Shown: positions 13,371 to 14,789 of the stretch, one piece after another
Layout of the letters: each line of letters starts with the position of its first letter
Numbering within the stretch: the stretch's first letter is position 1
Assembly: GCA_030642635.1 (NCBI GenBank)
Contig: DAOWNK010000052.1
Coordinates: forward strand, 1 to 14,789
DNA length: 14,789 nucleotides
Source of the DNA: Pirellulales bacterium
GTDB taxonomy: Bacteria > Planctomycetota > Planctomycetia > Pirellulales > Thermoguttaceae
Direction of reading: 5' to 3'
Program-made: the position numbers and the translations under genes
The notes under the pieces: generated by a model
Seen by the model: only the letters and a program-made list of their open reading frames with translations
What the model was told of the DNA's origin: nothing
Database searches by the model: none

Positions 13371-13789
13371 TACCTTGCCGAATTACGCCCATTCATGGGC
13401 GTTTCCACCGCAGGCGGCATTAAGCCCGTCCTTTAGGACGGGTTTGTGAAGCCGATGATTTTTATCATCTGCTTTCAAGCAAAACTTCAGCCCCGTTTAC
13501 GGGGCTTCTCGCTGTCCCTTTGGCTTAAGCCATTACAGCGAGAAGGTCCGTAAACGAGCCTAAAGCCGATATCATGATGGTGAAAACCTTTTAGCGAACT
13601 CCACCAACCCGGCATAAATGCCGGTGCCCTAATGCCGCCTGCGGCGGAAAGGGCCGTAAACGGTCCTTGAAGATACGAACCTCACTTCAAACGGCTGAAG
13701 TATTGCAAACTCACAAAATTTCACCTACCATTATATGTGTGGGTTGTCGTGGATACTTATCTGAAAACAGCAACAACAGGAAGAATCTC
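13371..13789. other. Noncoding spacer containing the multi-hairpin element
   Basis: This 419-bp gap between the SecA-like gene and mntA has no credible reading frame. Most of it (13385-13666) is the hairpin-rich element listed separately. The remaining 13667-13789 is AT-richer and ends with the mntA ribosome-binding site AGGAAG (13778-13783). An in-frame upstream ATG at 13667 for mntA was rejected as start. Confidence 0.7.
13385..13666. repeat. Multi-hairpin element with 20-bp inverted ends (non-autonomous mobile element or structured RNA)
   Basis: Inverted ends 13402-13421 and 13631-13650 match at 19 of 20 positions and contain CCGCAGGCGGCATT. Outside them lie hairpins ACGCCCAT-TC-ATGGGCGT (13385-13402) and one at 13652-13665. 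Inside are successive stem-loops: 13422-13432/13435-13445 (CCCGTCCT core), 13454-13459/13464-13469, 13490-13496/13499-13505 (GCCCCGT), 13506-13515/13535-13544 enclosing TGGCTTAAGCCA, and 13609-13615/13618-13624 (CCGGCAT). CCGTAAACG occurs at 13548 and 13654, and inverted at 13494. No protein is encoded. Candidate identities are a MITE- or IS200/IS605-derived relic, or a structured noncoding RNA; sequence alone does not decide. Confidence 0.75.
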
Positions 13790-14077
13790 ATGGTAAAGGC
13801 CATTGATGAAATCAAGGAGGCCGTGCTTCCCGTTTTGAAGCATCACGGTGTGCAAAGGGCCGGCATCTTCGGTTCGTATGTCCGTGGTAACGTGAGAGAA
13901 GACAGCGATATCGACTTGCTTGTCGAAATCAACACCGACATAAGTTTGTTGGATTTTATCGGCATTAAGCTGGAACTTGAAGAAGTGCTCAATCACAAGG
14001 TCGATCTTGTTGAGTACGATTCAATCAAGCCTCTTCTGAAAGATCGAATCCTCAGCGAACAGGTGCAAATTTTATGA
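13790..14077 (+). CDS. mntA: MntA-like minimal nucleotidyltransferase, antitoxin of HEPN toxin
   Basis: The 95-residue protein is an MNT-fold nucleotidyltransferase with GIFGSYVRG (GS at 28-29), then DxD at D40 and D42 in EDSDIDLLVE, and a third acidic residue at D72 in HKVDLVEYD. In characterised MntA/HepT pairs such an enzyme blocks the toxin by transferring AMP units to a tyrosine of the HEPN protein. All three catalytic carboxylates seem present, so activity is expected. The ATG at 13790 follows AGGAAG by 6 nt and fits the usual length. The stop overlaps the next start in ATGA, so antitoxin is made first and coupled to the toxin. No DNA-binding domain is seen. Confidence 0.93.
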   Translation: MVKAIDEIKEAVLPVLKHHGVQRAGIFGSYVRGNVREDSDIDLLVEINTDISLLDFIGIKLELEEVLNHKVDLVEYDSIKPLLKDRILSEQVQIL

Positions 14078-14424
14078 CAAGGGACGCCGAGGTTTACGTA
14101 GCCGATATTCTGGAGTGTATCTGCAAGATCGAGCAGTATACAGAAGGAATAAACCGCGATGATTTTATGGAAGATACCCACAATCAGGATGCTGTCTTTC
14201 GACGGCTCGAAGTCATCGGTGAAGCCGTCAAGGGAATTCCTCAAGAAGTGAGAGACAAGTATCCAGATATCCAGTGGAAAGAAATTGCCGGATTGCGAGA
14301 CATCCTAATTCATGGATATTTTGGTGTGAAAACAGATAGAATCTGGAAAGTAATCGAGAAAGACTTGCCGGAATTGAAACAGCAGATGTTGCGTGTCTAT
14401 CAAGATTTGGCTTCATCACGTTGA
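14074..14424 (+). CDS. hepT: HepT-like HEPN ribonuclease toxin
   Basis: The 116-residue helical protein carries the HEPN active-site motif as R75-DILI-H80-G-Y82 (Rx4HxY), in the line WKEIAGLRDILIHGYFGVKTDRIW. In known HepT proteins R and H catalyse RNA cleavage and the tyrosine is AMPylated by MntA. Other family features are the N-terminal DILECICKIEQYTEG helix and FRRLEVIGEAVKGIP. Length and order (antitoxin first, 4-nt ATGA overlap) match the type VII toxin-antitoxin pair. The RNA target is not deducible from sequence. Base composition is more AT-rich than the SecA-like gene, which suits a horizontally moving module. Confidence 0.94.
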   Translation: MTRDAEVYVADILECICKIEQYTEGINRDDFMEDTHNQDAVFRRLEVIGEAVKGIPQEVRDKYPDIQWKEIAGLRDILIHGYFGVKTDRIWKVIEKDLPELKQQMLRVYQDLASSR

Positions 14425-14722
14425 GGCTGGCAAACGTGGCGAGCGTTTTTCCGTAGCCCCTGTGGTGTATTCATCCGGGATTAAGTAAATGGTAGAATAA
14501 ACGGAAGCAGTCACCTGTTTTTGTATCCTCCGATGCAGGAAATAGGTGACTGTTCCCAATTAGACCGACTGTTTGGGGATGGATAGACCATTGCACCCTG
14601 CAACTTGAATGTTACAATTAGCATTGTTAGATGGGGCGTTGTTGGGCAGCCGCGCACCCAATTAACAACCTGAGACTGCCCCCGTAAACCGATTATTATA
14701 TGCAGAAAAAAGGACGGGAACA
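14425..14722. other. Noncoding region after hepT with stem-loop repeat
   Basis: No gene of convincing length is seen. A 9-bp inverted repeat CAGTCACCT/AGGTGACTG lies at 14508-14516 and 14544-14552. A second possible stem GTTGTT...AACAAC, with inner TTGGG/CCCAA, occurs around 14639-14670. Directly after hepT a weak stem AAACG/CGTTT (14432-14436, 14444-14448) followed by T residues might end transcription. Confidence 0.5.
14508..14552. repeat. Stem-loop repeat CAGTCACCT/AGGTGACTG
   Basis: Nine-base inverted arms are separated by 27 nt, and GTTCCCA follows the right arm. Sequences of the GGTGACTGT(C/T)CCC style often sit beside REP-associated Y1 transposases in other genomes, by recollection. 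No transposase is visible here. It could be an orphan REP-like unit or a terminator-like structure. Confidence 0.6.
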
Positions 14723-14789
14723 ATGTGCAATTACTGGTGCTATCGAATCGACACGAGCAAGATTGATTTTTTCCAAAACGAATTGGAAA
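14723..14789 (+). CDS. Start of an unidentified gene, cut by the window edge
   Basis: An ATG at 14723, 8 nt after AAGGA, opens a frame that runs to the edge for 22 codons without a stop (MCNYWCYRIDTSKIDFFQNE...). The good ribosome-binding site and the aromatic, charged composition make it a plausible real start. The visible part is too short to name. A restriction- or nuclease-type protein would fit the neighbourhood, but nothing here demonstrates it. Confidence 0.45.
   Translation, partial: MCNYWCYRIDTSKIDFFQNELE

Overview
The window looks like a chromosomal segment from a planctomycete or a close relative. This is an inference from general resemblance, not from a search. The grounds are a small orphan set of pseudopilin-like genes, two secreted or lipidated low-complexity proteins of a planctomycete type, a short SecA paralogue, a URO-D-family protein outside heme synthesis, and intergenic spaces filled with palindromic repeats. 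No rRNA or tRNA was seen.

Layout. The left third (about 50-4420) is read on the minus strand: nadC, then a likely sigma70-type promoter and a long leader holding a hairpin repeat, then three prepilin-like proteins (GspI/PilV-, GspJ/PilW- and GspK/PilX-like) in overlapping order, then a small coiled-coil exported protein. A seven-copy heptanucleotide tract lies just past its stop. A divergent gap holding another hairpin repeat separates nadC from a plus-strand pair (about 4700-6270): a single-domain response regulator and a URO-D/methyltransferase-like protein. queG (minus strand) converges on that pair so tightly that the stop codons overlap. A third hairpin repeat separates queG from a small secreted protein gene (7473-7934).

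The middle (about 7975-9892) is a minus-strand two-gene unit: a SAMHD1/EF1143-type HD dNTP phosphohydrolase followed by a YwgA-like protein. Its partner arrangement resembles ywfO-ywgA of Bacillus subtilis. A 530-bp noncoding stretch follows, with five copies of a TTTTGCA-type motif. Next come a plus-strand lipoprotein gene, a fourth hairpin repeat with 24-bp perfect arms, and a 646-residue SecA-like ATPase that ends inside the long scaffold helix.

The right end (13371-14789) looks accessory: a roughly 280-bp multi-hairpin element with 20-bp inverted ends, a MntA/HepT (MNT/HEPN) toxin-antitoxin pair, another stem-loop repeat, and the first 22 codons of an unidentified gene running off the window.

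The best candidates for less-described biology are the HD/YwgA unit, the C-terminally short SecA, the multi-hairpin element beside the MntA/HepT pair, and the TTTTGCA array.
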